Below, piece by piece: positions 1-10,400 of a stretch of 64,000 bases of DNA. Made by a program: the position numbers and the translations under genes. Below the pieces are notes generated by a model that was not told where the DNA came from, searched no databases, and saw nothing but the letters and a program-made list of their open reading frames with translations. Source of the stretch: Niastella soli (GTDB lineage: Bacteria; Bacteroidota; Bacteroidia; Chitinophagales; Chitinophagaceae). Where the stretch lies: contig NZ_JAGHKO010000004.1 of assembly GCF_017742245.1 (NCBI RefSeq), positions 186,001-250,000 on the forward strand. Reading direction: 5' to 3'. Each line of letters opens with the position of its first letter. Position 1 is the stretch's first letter.

Positions 1-153
1 AATACCCACAGGTTACTCCCTCATTGCATTAAATGAAAAATTAAGGCAATGAGGGGGTTCTTTTTGCCCACCCCAGGTATCAATTCGCCTACTCCGGCAG
101 ATAGCTATTGGTAAAGGCTACCCATTGACTGTATTTTTACAAAAATCAGAAAA

Positions 154-558
154 ATGAAAAACAACATTCTTACCAACAGCATCGCAGCCGTTATACTCAA
201 TACATTTGCATTCGGCGGTCCGGCATCAGCACAACAATCAGGTGTTAAACGTACCGACTTACAACAACACGACCTCAGCATCCCAGGACGTGAAATGGTA
301 CAGGTGCGCGTTGACATTGCCCCAGGTGTGCTGGCAGCAAAACATAAACATCCGGGTGAGGAGATCATCTATGTATTGGAAGGCGAATTGCAATACCAGC
401 TGGAAGGCAAGCCACCAGTTACGCTCAAGGCAGGGGAGGTATTGTTCATTCCCGCCGGCACACCTCACACCGCCAAAAATGTAGGAAAAACAAATGGCGC
501 AGAGCTGGCCACTTATATCGTTGAAAAAGGGAAGCCACTGGTAAACATGTTAAAATAA
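154..558 (+). CDS. Secreted cupin-domain protein
   Basis: A 134-residue protein with an N-terminal signal peptide (hydrophobic stretch about residues 5-26, ending near ASAQQ) followed by one small cupin barrel. Cupin motif 1 is clear, with H64, H66 and E70 as likely metal ligands and the following VLEGE strand; motif 2 supplies H105 (IPAGTPHTAKN). Single-domain cupins of this size bind a divalent metal, but the substrate cannot be told from sequence. Export to the periplasm is inferred from the signal peptide. The gene stands alone; the next gene starts about 260 bases later and no terminator is obvious. Family assignment is secure, function unknown. Confidence 0.85.
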   Translation: MKNNILTNSIAAVILNTFAFGGPASAQQSGVKRTDLQQHDLSIPGREMVQVRVDIAPGVLAAKHKHPGEEIIYVLEGELQYQLEGKPPVTLKAGEVLFIPAGTPHTAKNVGKTNGAELATYIVEKGKPLVNMLK

Positions 559-821
559 TAAGGCTACCATAAACTTTTTGCAAATAAAAAACGTCCCGGA
601 TTTTAATCTTTCTAACTCGCTTTTTGGGCCCGGTTTCAATCCTTACAGCTGCTGTACTAACACAAATTCAATTCATTCTCCTCAAAATTATTTTTTATGA
701 AAAGTATACTATTAATTGTTGTGCATGCTGCTTCTAAGTGACGGCTATAGAAATGGCCATTCAAAATAAATAAAGCAATGTAAGCATTGCTGTTCTTCAT
801 TACAGCTAAAACAAAATCATT

Positions 822-1385
822 ATGGATACTAAAATAATTAACCAGGTGTTATCAGACGAAGATGAATACCTGCTCAAATTGCATAAAATTGTGCAGGACA
901 CTATTCAGGAGGAAGATCTTATCATCAATAATTTATTGCATCCGCCACAGGAAGTCATTTCACAGGGGCAAAAGCTTTCCGATAAGGTAGCACGTTTTGG
1001 AGGTAGCTGGAAGTTTATTATTTCCTTTGGGATCACTATTGCAATTTGGATCATTTTTAACGTTATAATGACAAAAAGCAAAGAGTTTGACCCCTATCCT
1101 TTTATACTTATGAACTTGCTTCTTTCGTGTATAGCGGCATTACAAGCACCCATTATTATGATGAGCCAGAACCGGCAGGAAGTAAAAGACAGAATGAGAA
1201 GTGAAAATGATTATCTCATCAATTTAAAAGCTGAAATAGGCATTCGCAGTCTGCATCAAAAGATGGACTTATTGTTGGGCGAACAAATCAAAACATTATA
1301 TGAAATGCAGGTAAAACAATTTACCATGCTTGAGGATATTAAGGCAAAATTAGACGCGAAGACAGACATTGCTTCCCCCTATTAA
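822..1385 (+). CDS. DUF1003 membrane protein
   Basis: A 187-residue protein matching the DUF1003 family: an acidic N-terminal helix region, then two membrane helices (about residues 61-82 and 93-115) joined by a short loop with FDPYPFILMN, followed by the hallmark MMSQNRQ and DRMRSENDYLINLKAE stretch and a charged C-terminal coiled coil. The second helix holds LLLSCIAALQAPIIMM, typical of the family. Function of DUF1003 is not established; members are often found with stress genes, which fits the SPW, catalase and PRC-barrel neighbours. About 260 bases upstream are non-coding. Start is the ATG in good context after an AT-rich leader. Confidence 0.85.
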   Translation: MDTKIINQVLSDEDEYLLKLHKIVQDTIQEEDLIINNLLHPPQEVISQGQKLSDKVARFGGSWKFIISFGITIAIWIIFNVIMTKSKEFDPYPFILMNLLLSCIAALQAPIIMMSQNRQEVKDRMRSENDYLINLKAEIGIRSLHQKMDLLLGEQIKTLYEMQVKQFTMLEDIKAKLDAKTDIASPY

Positions 1386-1528
1386 TTGGCATTTTAGTCA
1401 TACTTTATCTTTTATCACCTGCCTGCAAGTGTGAATGGTATAACTTATTCATTAAATCATGTAATAGCTACCTTTGCCAGGCATCAGCGCTCCTTTGGCA
1501 TAAAAAAGTAAAAGATGATTCGCCACCA

Positions 1529-1711
1529 TTATCCTGTTTGCTTTCTATTCTTTAACATCTTTAAACCAGAAATAATCACCATTACTGCAACAGCAATCTT
1601 CAGGATACCGCTGATTTTATTTTGTTTTGGCTGGGCTTTTATTACTCTATTACCGACAATTCCTATATCTTCCATTTCCGCGGTAGAAACTGCCAATCCT
1701 TTTTCTGACAT
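1529..1711 (-). CDS. Small single-pass membrane protein, hypothetical
   Basis: A 60-residue reading frame with a polar N-terminal half and one membrane helix near the C-terminus (about residues 35-52, ILKIAVAVMVIISGLKML) followed by a basic tail KNRKQTG. I do not recognise the family. It lies 56 bases downstream of the SPW-repeat gene on the same strand and could share its transcript. A plus-strand frame overlaps the same bases, but the amino-acid composition here (charged N-terminus, clean membrane helix, basic tail) is much more protein-like. Moderate confidence that it is translated; role unknown. Confidence 0.5.
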   Translation of the reverse strand: MSEKGLAVSTAEMEDIGIVGNRVIKAQPKQNKISGILKIAVAVMVIISGLKMLKNRKQTG

Positions 1712-1767
1712 AACAATTAATTTGAATTTTCAATTTTGTTTCAAAACCAGGTATTTCCTTAATCGGT

Positions 1768-2169
1768 CTAAAGTCCGGTTGCTGTCTTGTGGGGTATATT
1801 TCTATTAACCGGTGCATGTCTTTCATCAGGTACACCTCTGGTCATTAACACAACCCCAATTTCGAGAATACCTAATAGCAGGTGCGGTTGCCAAACGTGA
1901 TTAACAAACCCGAACAACCAGGGTGAAACAGCCAGAAAAATACCACCTACCATATCAAGTGTTAAATGTGAACGCATTGAGATCATGCGAGCTACGCCTA
2001 ATTCATAATTTGTCAATAGACTATACAATATGGTTGTTATACCTAAAATTACGGGAACCCAAGTTTCTGCGCCATTTCGCGTAAAATCAAATATCCATGG
2101 CGCTGCTATGAGCAATACACCCATAATATAATCGAGACATCCATGAACTTTCGTGTTTATTGGTTTCAT
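1768..2169 (-). CDS. SPW-repeat membrane protein
   Basis: A 133-residue integral membrane protein with the two internal SPW-type repeats of this family: APWIF near residue 24 and SPWLF near residue 82, each starting a helix pair. Four hydrophobic helices can be seen. The family is uncharacterised and occurs mostly in small membrane proteins. It is transcribed away from the manganese catalase gene, with a 170-base divergent intergenic region that must hold both promoters, and is followed by a small membrane protein gene on the same strand. A stress role is inferred only from the neighbourhood. Confidence 0.75.
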   Translation of the reverse strand: MKPINTKVHGCLDYIMGVLLIAAPWIFDFTRNGAETWVPVILGITTILYSLLTNYELGVARMISMRSHLTLDMVGGIFLAVSPWLFGFVNHVWQPHLLLGILEIGVVLMTRGVPDERHAPVNRNIPHKTATGL

Positions 2170-2339
2170 AATATCAACATTTAATTATAATAAAGCTTCA
2201 CAAGTTATGCCAGTCCATTTCAAGTGAGGCATGACTATTTATACAAATAGAGTATCCCACCCATTGAAGTCAAAAAAACATAACTGCCTATCTTAAAAAT
2301 TCACGCTTCGTTTCTCATTTTAAATAAAATTCAAAGTAT

Positions 2340-3353
2340 ATGTTTTATCATGTTAAAGAATTACAATTCAATGCGAGGGTATCAAAACCTAATCCTGCAT
2401 TTGCAACCTTATTATTAGAACAATTTGGGGGAGCAAATGGCGAGTTGGCTGCCGCATTACGTTATTTTGGTCAGGCATTTGGCGCCCGCAAACCATATCC
2501 TGACAAATATGATCTGTTAATGGATATCGCTACAGAGGAATTCAGCCATTTGGAAATTGTGGGCGCGACTATTCAAATGCTGCTAACAGGCATTAACGGA
2601 GATTTAAAAAATGCATCTGAAAATTCAGAGATCATGCAATTGCTTAATGGGAAAGCCGCTAAAGAACAAATGATCCATGAAGGTATGACTGCCACCCAGT
2701 TCCTTGTTGGCAGTGCCGGTACCCCGGCTTACACCAACACCCAGGGCGTTCCCTGGACGGCAGCCTATATAAATGGAGATTGCACAGGCGATCTAACGGC
2801 CGATCTCAGGTCAGATATTGCCGCTGAATCACGCGCCAAAATGGTATATGAGTATTTGATGCAGTTTACCGACGATCCCTATGTGAAAGAAACCCTCATT
2901 TTCTTAATGACAAGAGAAGTAGCGCACTATCAGATGTTTGAAGCTGCGCTGGGAACTATTCAGCCAAACTTTCCTCCAGGAGTGCTTCAAAGCGATCCAA
3001 GGTATAGCAATCTGTATTTTAACATGTCTACCGGTAATGATTTTTCGGGCCCCTGGAATGAAGGAAAATCCAGTCAACTCGGTGAAAACTTCCAGTACAT
3101 TGAAGATCCAATACAGCACGTACTGGATACAAATGGACTACTGCAACAGCAACCATCCGGCACAAACCGAACAGCTAAAAAGGTAGAGGAAATGAACAGA
3201 GAGCTGAGTGCAACCCGGAGTGAAGAAATCAATCTTGCCACTCCGATAGGTGAACAACAATGGGATGAGCCAAGAGAAGAAAATAACAAAGAAAATACAA
3301 AACGCAAAACTAAATCAGCAAAAAGTGTTAAGAATGGTCAGTCAGGATTGTAA
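2340..3353 (+). CDS. Manganese catalase
   Basis: A 337-residue non-haem catalase of the dimanganese family, which breaks down hydrogen peroxide to water and oxygen in the cytoplasm. The four-helix ferritin-like core carries the expected ligand pattern: E35 (NGELAAALRYF), E67 and H70 (TEEFSH), E163 (AAESRAK) and H196 (REVAHYQMF). The last 80 or so residues are a hydrophilic, lysine-rich tail (ending KRKTKSAKSVKNGQSGL) that is a family extension with no known fold. The next gene starts close to or inside its 3' end, so the two are probably co-transcribed. Assignment is strong. Confidence 0.93.
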   Translation: MFYHVKELQFNARVSKPNPAFATLLLEQFGGANGELAAALRYFGQAFGARKPYPDKYDLLMDIATEEFSHLEIVGATIQMLLTGINGDLKNASENSEIMQLLNGKAAKEQMIHEGMTATQFLVGSAGTPAYTNTQGVPWTAAYINGDCTGDLTADLRSDIAAESRAKMVYEYLMQFTDDPYVKETLIFLMTREVAHYQMFEAALGTIQPNFPPGVLQSDPRYSNLYFNMSTGNDFSGPWNEGKSSQLGENFQYIEDPIQHVLDTNGLLQQQPSGTNRTAKKVEEMNRELSATRSEEINLATPIGEQQWDEPREENNKENTKRKTKSAKSVKNGQSGL

Positions 3354-3369
3354 AAATGCTTCCGGCAAT

Positions 3370-4020
3370 ATGCAGGTGGAAAAAGATGATCTGAACATCG
3401 TGTATTTTACCGATCCTTTATGTTGTTGGAGTTGGGCCATGAAGCCCCAACTGGACCGATTAAACGTAGACTGGAAAGGAACGATACACTGGCGTTATTG
3501 TATGGGCGGTTTATTGCCGTCATGGAACCAATTTACGGACTCATTAAACAGCATCAGTCGGCCTGCCCAAATGGGGCCTATCTGGATGCAGGCGGGACAA
3601 CTTACAGACCTGCCAATACCACACAGAATATGGATCGAAGACCCTCCTGCATCTTCTTATCCGGCGTGTATAGCTGTAAAATGCGCCATGCTTCAATCTC
3701 CTGCGCTTGGCGAATTATATCTGCATTATATACAGGAAGCGATCATGATGCATAGGCTCAACATTGCGAAATATGAAGTATTACAGCAGGTAGCTGAGCA
3801 GGTAGCTGCAGCAGCTACCTGTTTTGATCTAGATCTGTTTATTGAAGATATGAACAACGGCAATGGCCTGGAAGCATTCCGTAAGGACATACAGGAAGTT
3901 AAATATTGTTCAATTCAAAGATTTCCTACATTATTAGTACGGCGAACAGCGCATAGACCTTTGTTAATTACAGGATATAAGCCTGTCGATGTTATAATGA
4001 GCATAATTATACAACCCTGA
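3370..4020 (+). CDS. DsbA/FrnE-like thioredoxin-fold protein with CCWS motif
   Basis: A DsbA-superfamily protein of 216 residues when started at 3370; an in-frame ATG at 3334 overlapping the catalase end by 20 bases is an alternative. The thioredoxin strand is followed by DPLCCWSWAMKPQL, so the usual CxxC is C18-C-W-S21: the second catalytic Cys is replaced by Ser, with an extra Cys beside the first. A cis-proline loop is visible near residue 184 (RFPTLLV). No signal peptide, hence cytoplasmic. The position right after manganese catalase suggests a role in peroxide or thiol stress, perhaps as an adaptor or a monothiol enzyme. The family is clear, the reaction is not. Confidence 0.75.
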   Translation: MQVEKDDLNIVYFTDPLCCWSWAMKPQLDRLNVDWKGTIHWRYCMGGLLPSWNQFTDSLNSISRPAQMGPIWMQAGQLTDLPIPHRIWIEDPPASSYPACIAVKCAMLQSPALGELYLHYIQEAIMMHRLNIAKYEVLQQVAEQVAAAATCFDLDLFIEDMNNGNGLEAFRKDIQEVKYCSIQRFPTLLVRRTAHRPLLITGYKPVDVIMSIIIQP

Positions 4021-4070
4021 ACGAGCATAATATTGCCCCACGATGGGCAATACTTTACCTTGTTATATAT

Positions 4071-4202
4071 TTACTCATTCTCTTTTGGATCAATGATCCC
4101 CAGACTCTTTACAATTTTGAACTTACCATTATTCGCCTGGGCAATGTACATGTTCATTCGAACGTGATGCTGACCGGGCACCATTTCAGCTGCACCGCAC
4201 TT
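4071..4202 (-). pseudogene. 3' remnant of a urea/amide ABC-transporter binding protein
   Basis: Reading the minus strand upstream from a TAA at 4071-4073 gives about 43 codons that include MNMYIAQANNGKFKIVKS and end LGIIDPKENE. I recognise this as the C-terminal end of UrtA-type ABC-transporter substrate-binding proteins. It has no start codon: going upstream, the frame runs straight into the TAA that ends the DUF2007 gene. The rest of the gene is gone. The match is from memory of the family, not from a search. Confidence 0.5.
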
Positions 4203-4415
4203 TTATTCCGCTATAATTATTTCGGCTTTCTCTTTATCCTTAGCAAATATTTTCAGCTCTATTCCGCCCAAAGGGTTTAAGCCGATGGAATTTTCATTTT
4301 CCAGAAAAGAATCTATTCCGTTCGCTTTCAGTTTTTCCTGGACGAAAGTAGCTTCCAGCGTATCATTGAATGTACAAAGTACGATGGTCGTGTCTTGTGT
4401 TATATGAGTGGGCAT
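4203..4415 (-). CDS. DUF2007 small protein (putative signal-transducing)
   Basis: A 70-residue protein of the DUF2007 type: a strand TTIVLCTFND, a helix TLEATFVQEKLKANGI, then a strand-rich half (DSFLENENSIGLNPLGGIELKI shortened here) ending with KEKAEIIIAE. The family is a small ferredoxin-like fold sometimes labelled a signal-transducing protein, without proven function. Its stop codon is in the same frame as, and directly followed by, the truncated binding-protein remnant, so it may have been fused to or inserted at that gene. Start is the ATG at 4413-4415. Confidence 0.7.
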   Translation of the reverse strand: MPTHITQDTTIVLCTFNDTLEATFVQEKLKANGIDSFLENENSIGLNPLGGIELKIFAKDKEKAEIIIAE

Positions 4416-4666
4416 TTAATATGATTTAATATTTTTTGCATTTATGAAAATGCCATTTAATAAGAATATAGCTATATAAAGATAGACCATTTAAGGATCA
4501 TTGAATGGAAAAACGATTCACGCCTGAAAATGTGTGAATGATGTAACTCCATTCGATAATTATATAATGTATTTCTAAATTTAATAAACAACCTTTATAT
4601 AGCTTAATCATATACACTCATACTGGAGATGCATAAAGAGAAAGAGAACGCCATAAAAAACAATCT

Positions 4667-5062
4667 ATGAACACCATTACATTAGATAACCTCACAGGTA
4701 CGAATCATGGAAAATTATATTCCAACATCCCGTTAAAATATTTAACAGCTTTGTCTATTATCGGAGATAAAGTTCGTAATGACCATGGTGAACATCTTGG
4801 GGACATCAAAGACATTATGATTGATATTACTACCGGTAAAATCGAATATTATGTAATAGAATTCGGAGGTTTCCTCGGCATTGGCATAAAATATTTTGCT
4901 ATCCCATTTGCCCTTCTTCAGGTTGACCCTGACAAAAAAATATTCATCTTTAATCAGAAAAAAGAAGCCCTTGAAAAAGCCCCCGGGTTTGATATAGATC
5001 ATTGGCCGGATACGAATATTCATTTAGAACAGGTTCACAGTTATTGGAGTTTTATGGGATAG
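4667..5062 (+). CDS. PRC-barrel domain protein
   Basis: A 131-residue protein whose middle part is a PRC-barrel: LSIIGDKVRNDHGEHLGDI with the G(D/E)xLG-type turn, then DIMIDITTGKIEYYVIEFGG and the strand YFAIPFALLQVD. PRC-barrels of this small, soluble type occur in stress-related proteins of many bacteria and often bind partners through the barrel. No signal peptide or membrane helix. Stand-alone gene with a long non-coding stretch on its 3' side. Family assignment is good; partner unknown. Confidence 0.8.
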   Translation: MNTITLDNLTGTNHGKLYSNIPLKYLTALSIIGDKVRNDHGEHLGDIKDIMIDITTGKIEYYVIEFGGFLGIGIKYFAIPFALLQVDPDKKIFIFNQKKEALEKAPGFDIDHWPDTNIHLEQVHSYWSFMG

Positions 5063-5727
5063 AACATGCAATGGTACACTTCAAGAGTCGCATTTTTTAG
5101 TCGAGTAATGGTCGAGTAGGATGGGCTTGTTACACCTATTATTACTTCATTAAACCCAGAATAACTCAGCTTATTCAAATTTATGAATTTCTATTAAAGA
5201 AATTTGATTTCATCCCCAACGGTAGGTTTTACTCCACTTGAAGCTTCTACATATTCTGAACTTGCTATCCTTATTAATTATCCCCATTAAAAGAACTACC
5301 AGCACCGTTATTATTGGGATAATCGGCAATGTTCAGCGCTCCGACTTATCTACTATATTACCGGCGTTAATATTGTAATATATATATTCTGTATATACCG
5401 CACTGTTGTAACTATTCGTTACCGTTACTATTTACTTTTGCTAAAATAGATTATTATTCAGCTAATCACATGCAAACAACTGACAAAAGAATGTAGTTAC
5501 TTCATAGTAACCTTCTTCTAACAAAAACGACTGCAATATGAAAAATATACACTCACCTGATTATATCCATAAGATATATTCATCTTCCTAGTATTACCAT
5601 CCATCATACTCACTTTACTGGTTTTTCCCTACACCCCCATTACTCCTACCCATTTATCGTAGATGCCAAACAGATCATATGATCTGCTTGTGAATGTTTA
5701 TTTTTTACTCTTAAAACACCTTATCAA
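5063..5727. other. 665-base non-coding stretch
   Basis: No reading frame here looks protein-like and I see no tRNA, clear terminator or long repeat. It is AT-rich. One exact TAnnTTTG box (TACTTTTG at 5433-5440) resembles a Bacteroidota -7 element, but no convincing -33 box lies at the right spacing and the next gene begins almost 290 bases later. Confidence 0.4.
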
Positions 5728-7407
5728 ATGAAACTTTTACATTTTGAACGGCTTGCTATGGCCGTTACTTTCTTACTGCTATTTGTTTTCACTTCCACAT
5801 TACAGGCACAGGTTACTTTAAGCGCTACCGGTTCAGGCACCGCTTATGACCTGATAGCTTCAAAAGGATTCGGTAATGAAAACCCTGATTGCAAACACCC
5901 ATCTTTTGGCCCGCATGTTACCCAGGCATTTGATAATACGCTGGGTAAATATGTATTTGTATTTCACAGCCATGCTACGGCCGATGACGACCGCTGCACC
6001 AATGAAGACCGCACCCGGATGGAAATAAAAGGGGGCGATGGCTCCAATGCTGAGATGCAGCATACGCAGGGACAAACGGCGTACTATCGCTGGAAGTTTA
6101 AACTGGATGCCGGTTTTATTCCTTCTAGCCGGTTCACCCATATTTTCCAGATCAAGGCGATTGATGGTGATGCCGGTGCGCCATTGATGACCATTACGCC
6201 AAGAGCCGGTAACCCGCAAAAGATCCAGATCATTCACAGCTCGGGCGAGGGGAGCGGCAGCCTGGGCACTGTTAAAGAAGCCGACCTCGCTCCTTTTAAA
6301 GGCAATTGGGTGGAAGCTTATGTAAAATACAAAAGCAGTGACGGCAGCGCCGGAACGTTTGAGATCACTTTAACTCGCGTGAGCGATGGCGCCGTGTTGC
6401 TTTCCTATAGCAACAGCAGCCTAGACATGTGGCGCGAAGGCGCTTCTTACAACCGGCCCAAATGGGGTGTATACCGGGGTAAGGATGATGTGCTGCGCGA
6501 CGAGCAGGTGCGGTTCAATGATTTTTGTATTTCGGAAAGCAGCGCCAGCCTTTGCCCTAGCAGCATTGGCAGTAACCCCGGCAATCCCGGATCAGTTAAT
6601 CTTTCCCCACAACACGACGCCTATGTACGCGATGGGTCAAATGCCGGAACTGCTTTTGGCTCAACCGATGCGGCTAATTTAGTTACCAAACTGGCGCCCG
6701 CTGGTCAAACCGGCAACAACCGCGAAACCTATCTCTCGTTTGATCTGTCTGCCGTGACCGGCACCATTACCGGCGCTACGTTAAAAGTAAACGGACATAC
6801 TCAGGATAGCCGGGACGCCAATATAGTAGTGGGCGCTTTTGCCGTTTCCACTACCAACTGGACGGAGTCGGCCCTTACCTGGAATAATAAACCGGCCTCC
6901 GCTGCTTCGGCCCTGGCTACTGCTACCGTTACCGACGCCACTGCCCGGTATTACAACTGGAATATCACCAGCTATATACAAAGCGAAAAAGCGGCAGGCC
7001 GTACCAAGGTTTCATTTGTGCTGAAAAATCAGCAGGAAACCCAGGGCCAGTTATTATGGAATTCAAAAGAAACCGGCAGCAATGCGCCGCAATTAAACAT
7101 TACTACTGCTGCTGCGCGTCAGGAAACTACCACAACCATTCCGGCCATTATTACCAGCGGGCTCACCAGTTTTCCCAATCCGTTCAGGAATAACAGCACC
7201 ATCAGTTTTACGCTCGATAAACCGGCGCATACCAATCTTGCGGTATTCGATATAACCGGCAAACAGGTAGCCGTACTGATGAATGGGATGTTAACGGCTG
7301 GAAGCCACAATGCCCAATTTAATGCCAATCACTTACCATCAGGTGTATACACGCTGAAGCTGTTGTATAATGGCAAAACCATTACCAGGAAGCTATTGAA
7401 AGAATGA
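5728..7407 (+). CDS. Secreted polysaccharide-lyase-like protein with DNRLRE module, T9SS cargo
   Basis: A 559-residue secreted protein. A signal peptide (residues 1-28, ending LQAQ) precedes a domain of about 240 residues resembling the heparin-lyase-I-like polysaccharide lyase fold (TNEDRTRMEIKGG, YYRWKFKLD, HIFQIKA, WGVYRG). Then comes a DNRLRE/CBM96-type module (about 290-460: HDAYVRDG, ETYLSFDLS, WNNKPA, LLWNSKE) and a C-terminal type IX sorting domain (about 480-559: SFPNPFRNNSTISFTL, FDITGKQVAVL, ending TRKLLKE). The product is expected to cross the outer membrane by T9SS and act outside the cell on a polysaccharide; the substrate cannot be named. The next gene shares the same module types, so the pair likely works together. 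Confidence 0.75.
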   Translation: MKLLHFERLAMAVTFLLLFVFTSTLQAQVTLSATGSGTAYDLIASKGFGNENPDCKHPSFGPHVTQAFDNTLGKYVFVFHSHATADDDRCTNEDRTRMEIKGGDGSNAEMQHTQGQTAYYRWKFKLDAGFIPSSRFTHIFQIKAIDGDAGAPLMTITPRAGNPQKIQIIHSSGEGSGSLGTVKEADLAPFKGNWVEAYVKYKSSDGSAGTFEITLTRVSDGAVLLSYSNSSLDMWREGASYNRPKWGVYRGKDDVLRDEQVRFNDFCISESSASLCPSSIGSNPGNPGSVNLSPQHDAYVRDGSNAGTAFGSTDAANLVTKLAPAGQTGNNRETYLSFDLSAVTGTITGATLKVNGHTQDSRDANIVVGAFAVSTTNWTESALTWNNKPASAASALATATVTDATARYYNWNITSYIQSEKAAGRTKVSFVLKNQQETQGQLLWNSKETGSNAPQLNITTAAARQETTTTIPAIITSGLTSFPNPFRNNSTISFTLDKPAHTNLAVFDITGKQVAVLMNGMLTAGSHNAQFNANHLPSGVYTLKLLYNGKTITRKLLKE

Positions 7408-7463
7408 TCATTATGATTGAAACCCTCATAGAATTCCTATTAACAAACCTTATATCCACCAAC

Positions 7464-10400
7464 ATGAGAAAAACAAACATCCTCAAAGCATGGCCGGTAT
7501 TGTTTCACCTGTGCATGACATTATTACTATTGCTGTCCTATGCGCAGGGACAAACCCTGCCGGCCAATTTTCAACGTGTGCAGGTAACTGCCTCCATCAG
7601 CAATCCAACAGCTATGGCGTTCACGCCTGATGGCCGTACTCTTATCTGCCAGCAAAGTGGTCAGCTGCGGGTTGTAAAAAATGGCAGCCTCTTATCTACC
7701 CCAGCCATCACCCTTTCAGTAAACAGCAGTGGTGAGCGGGGATTGATCGGCATAGCCGTTGACCCCAACTTTGCCACCAATAACTATATTTACCTGTATT
7801 ATACAAATACATCGGGGCCGCACAACCGCGTTAGCCGTTTTACCATGACGGGCGATGTAGCAGGTTCGGAAACACCTATTCTCGATCTGCCCACACTCAA
7901 CGCTATTTATCACAATGGCGGCGGTATGACGTTTGGCAACGATGGCAAACTGTATGTTGCCGTGGGTGAAAACCAGGTTGGTTCCAATGCCCAGAATCTG
8001 GACAGCTACCTGGGTAAATTGCTGCGGATAAATTCCGACGGCACTATACCCGCGGGCAATCCCTTCACCGGCGGCGCCGCCCGCAGCCGGGTATGGGCAT
8101 ATGGATTAAGAAATCCGTTTACTATTTCAAGCGACCCGGTAAGTGGAAAACTGTTTGTAAACGATGTGGGCAATGCTACCTGGGAAGAGATCAATGATGC
8201 CACCTCAGGTGGCCGTAATTTTGGCTGGCCCGATAAGGAAGGTATGTGCACCAGCGGATGCACGGGTTTAACCAATCCCATTTATGTGTACGCCACCAAC
8301 CGGGACGATCCGCCGCCCACCGGGCAGGGTTGCGCCCTCAATGGCGGCACCTTCTTTAATGGTGCTATCAGTAATTATCCATCTACTTATAATGGCCGCT
8401 ATTTTTTCCTGGATTATTGCGGTTCCTGGATCGATAATATCAATCCGGCAATTGCGGCCCCCGCCCGAAGTGGTTTTGGCAGCAACCTGGGCGGCGGTCT
8501 GGTGTACATAAAACAGGGCACCGATGGCAACCTGTATTTTTTAAGCAGGGATAACAGCGCCCTGTACAGAATTATTTATACCGGTACGCAGGCGCCGGTA
8601 ATTACCACGCAACCACAAAGTATTACTTTATCGCAGGGTAATACGGCTACGTTCAGCGTTACTGCTACGGGCAATCCTGCGCCCACCTACCAGTGGCGAA
8701 AGAGTGGTGCCAATATTTCAGGCGCTACATCGGCTACCTACACCATTACTAATGTACAACCTTCCCATGCGGGCGCCTACAGCGTGGTGGTGAGCAATAA
8801 TTCCGGTTCGGTAACCAGTAACAACGCTATGTTAACGGTAACCGCGCCCAATACGGCGCCAGTTGCTAATATAACCAGCCCGGTAAACAATGCATCATTC
8901 AGAGCAGGCACAGTAATAAACTTTAGCGGAACCGCTACCGACTCAGAAGATGGTACATTACCTGCCAGCGCTTTTGAATGGTGGGTCGATTTCCATCATG
9001 CGAACCACATTCACCCCGGGCCGGATATTGCCGATGGTGCCGCCAGCGGTTCATTCCCCATCTCCGCCGAAGGACATACCGAAACCAACATCTGGTATCG
9101 TTTATATTTAGTAGTACACGATTCGCAGGGCGCTACCGATACTACCTATATTGAATTATTCCCGGTGCTTTCCACGTTAAACCTGCAAAGCGTGCCGTCA
9201 GGTTTACAGATCCGCCTGGATGACATACCGGCTACCACGCCGTATACCACGCGAGCATTGAGCGGTATGATACGGCCCATGGCAGCCATCTCGCCGCAAA
9301 CGGTAAATGGTACTACCTGGTTGTTCGATCATTGGGATCATGGTGGCGCTGCTTCGCAAAATATCACCATCACCGACAGCAATGTTACCTATACGGCCCA
9401 CTTCAAGGTAGCACCAACTGCCATTACCTTTACACCTGTGCACGATGCCTATGTACGCGATGGCACCAATGCCGGTACTACATTCGGAACAACCGATTCA
9501 ACGCTGCTTATTACCAAGGTATCGCCGGGCACACAACAAAACAACGCCCGCGAGTCGTACCTGTCATTTGATCTTACCAATGTAACCGGTGATGCAGCGT
9601 CTGTAGTATTGAAAGTATTTGGTAAAGTAGATCTTACTACGGTACCTTCTGTGCCGGTTGGCGTATTCTCCGTAGCCAATACCACCTGGACGGAAAATAC
9701 CATTACCTGGAACAACAAACCGGCTACATCTGTTGCTGCGCTGGCCTCTACTACCGTTACCAACGCATCGGCTACTTATTATTCCTGGGATGTGACCAAT
9801 TATGTAAAAGCAGAGCTGACAGCAGGCCGCAAAAAAGTAGCTTTTGCTTTGAAGAGTGAACTGGCCCATGATCCACGCATCTTGTGGAATTCCAGTGAAG
9901 CAGGTTCTAATCCGCCGCAGTTATCAGTTATTACAGATGGCAGTAATCCACCTGCGTGTCAACCGGTGAGTGCCAGTGCCGACGATGGCAATATTCCAGC
10001 CAATGTGTTGGACAATAACCTCAGCACCCGCTGGTCGGCCAGTGGCGACGGACAATGGATACAGTTCTGTTTGAATAATACAACAACTTTTACGGGTGTG
10101 CAGATCGCCTTTTACCAGGGCAATACCCGCACTTCTACTTTTGATATCTTAACCGGCATCGATGGCAGCAGCTGGACAACTGCAGCATCGGGTCTGGTAA
10201 GCAGTGGTACTTCATTGAACCTGCAAACATTCACCATTACACCCCGCACAGCGAAATATGTTCGCATTGTTGGGCATGGCAATAGCGTTAATGCCTGGAA
10301 CAGTTATACCGAGGTAAAAATTCAAACCAATACAGGAGGTAATAGAACTATTACCGGCACGCCGGCTGAACCGGCCATTGCTAACCTTGCTAAAGTAACA

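Noticed and set aside
1515-1808. A 97-codon plus-strand frame opposite the small membrane protein
   Set aside because: Less plausible composition; the minus-strand frame has a clear helix and follows the SPW gene.
5433-5440. TACTTTTG as a promoter for the lyase-like gene
   Set aside because: It is nearly 290 bases upstream and has no matching -33 box.
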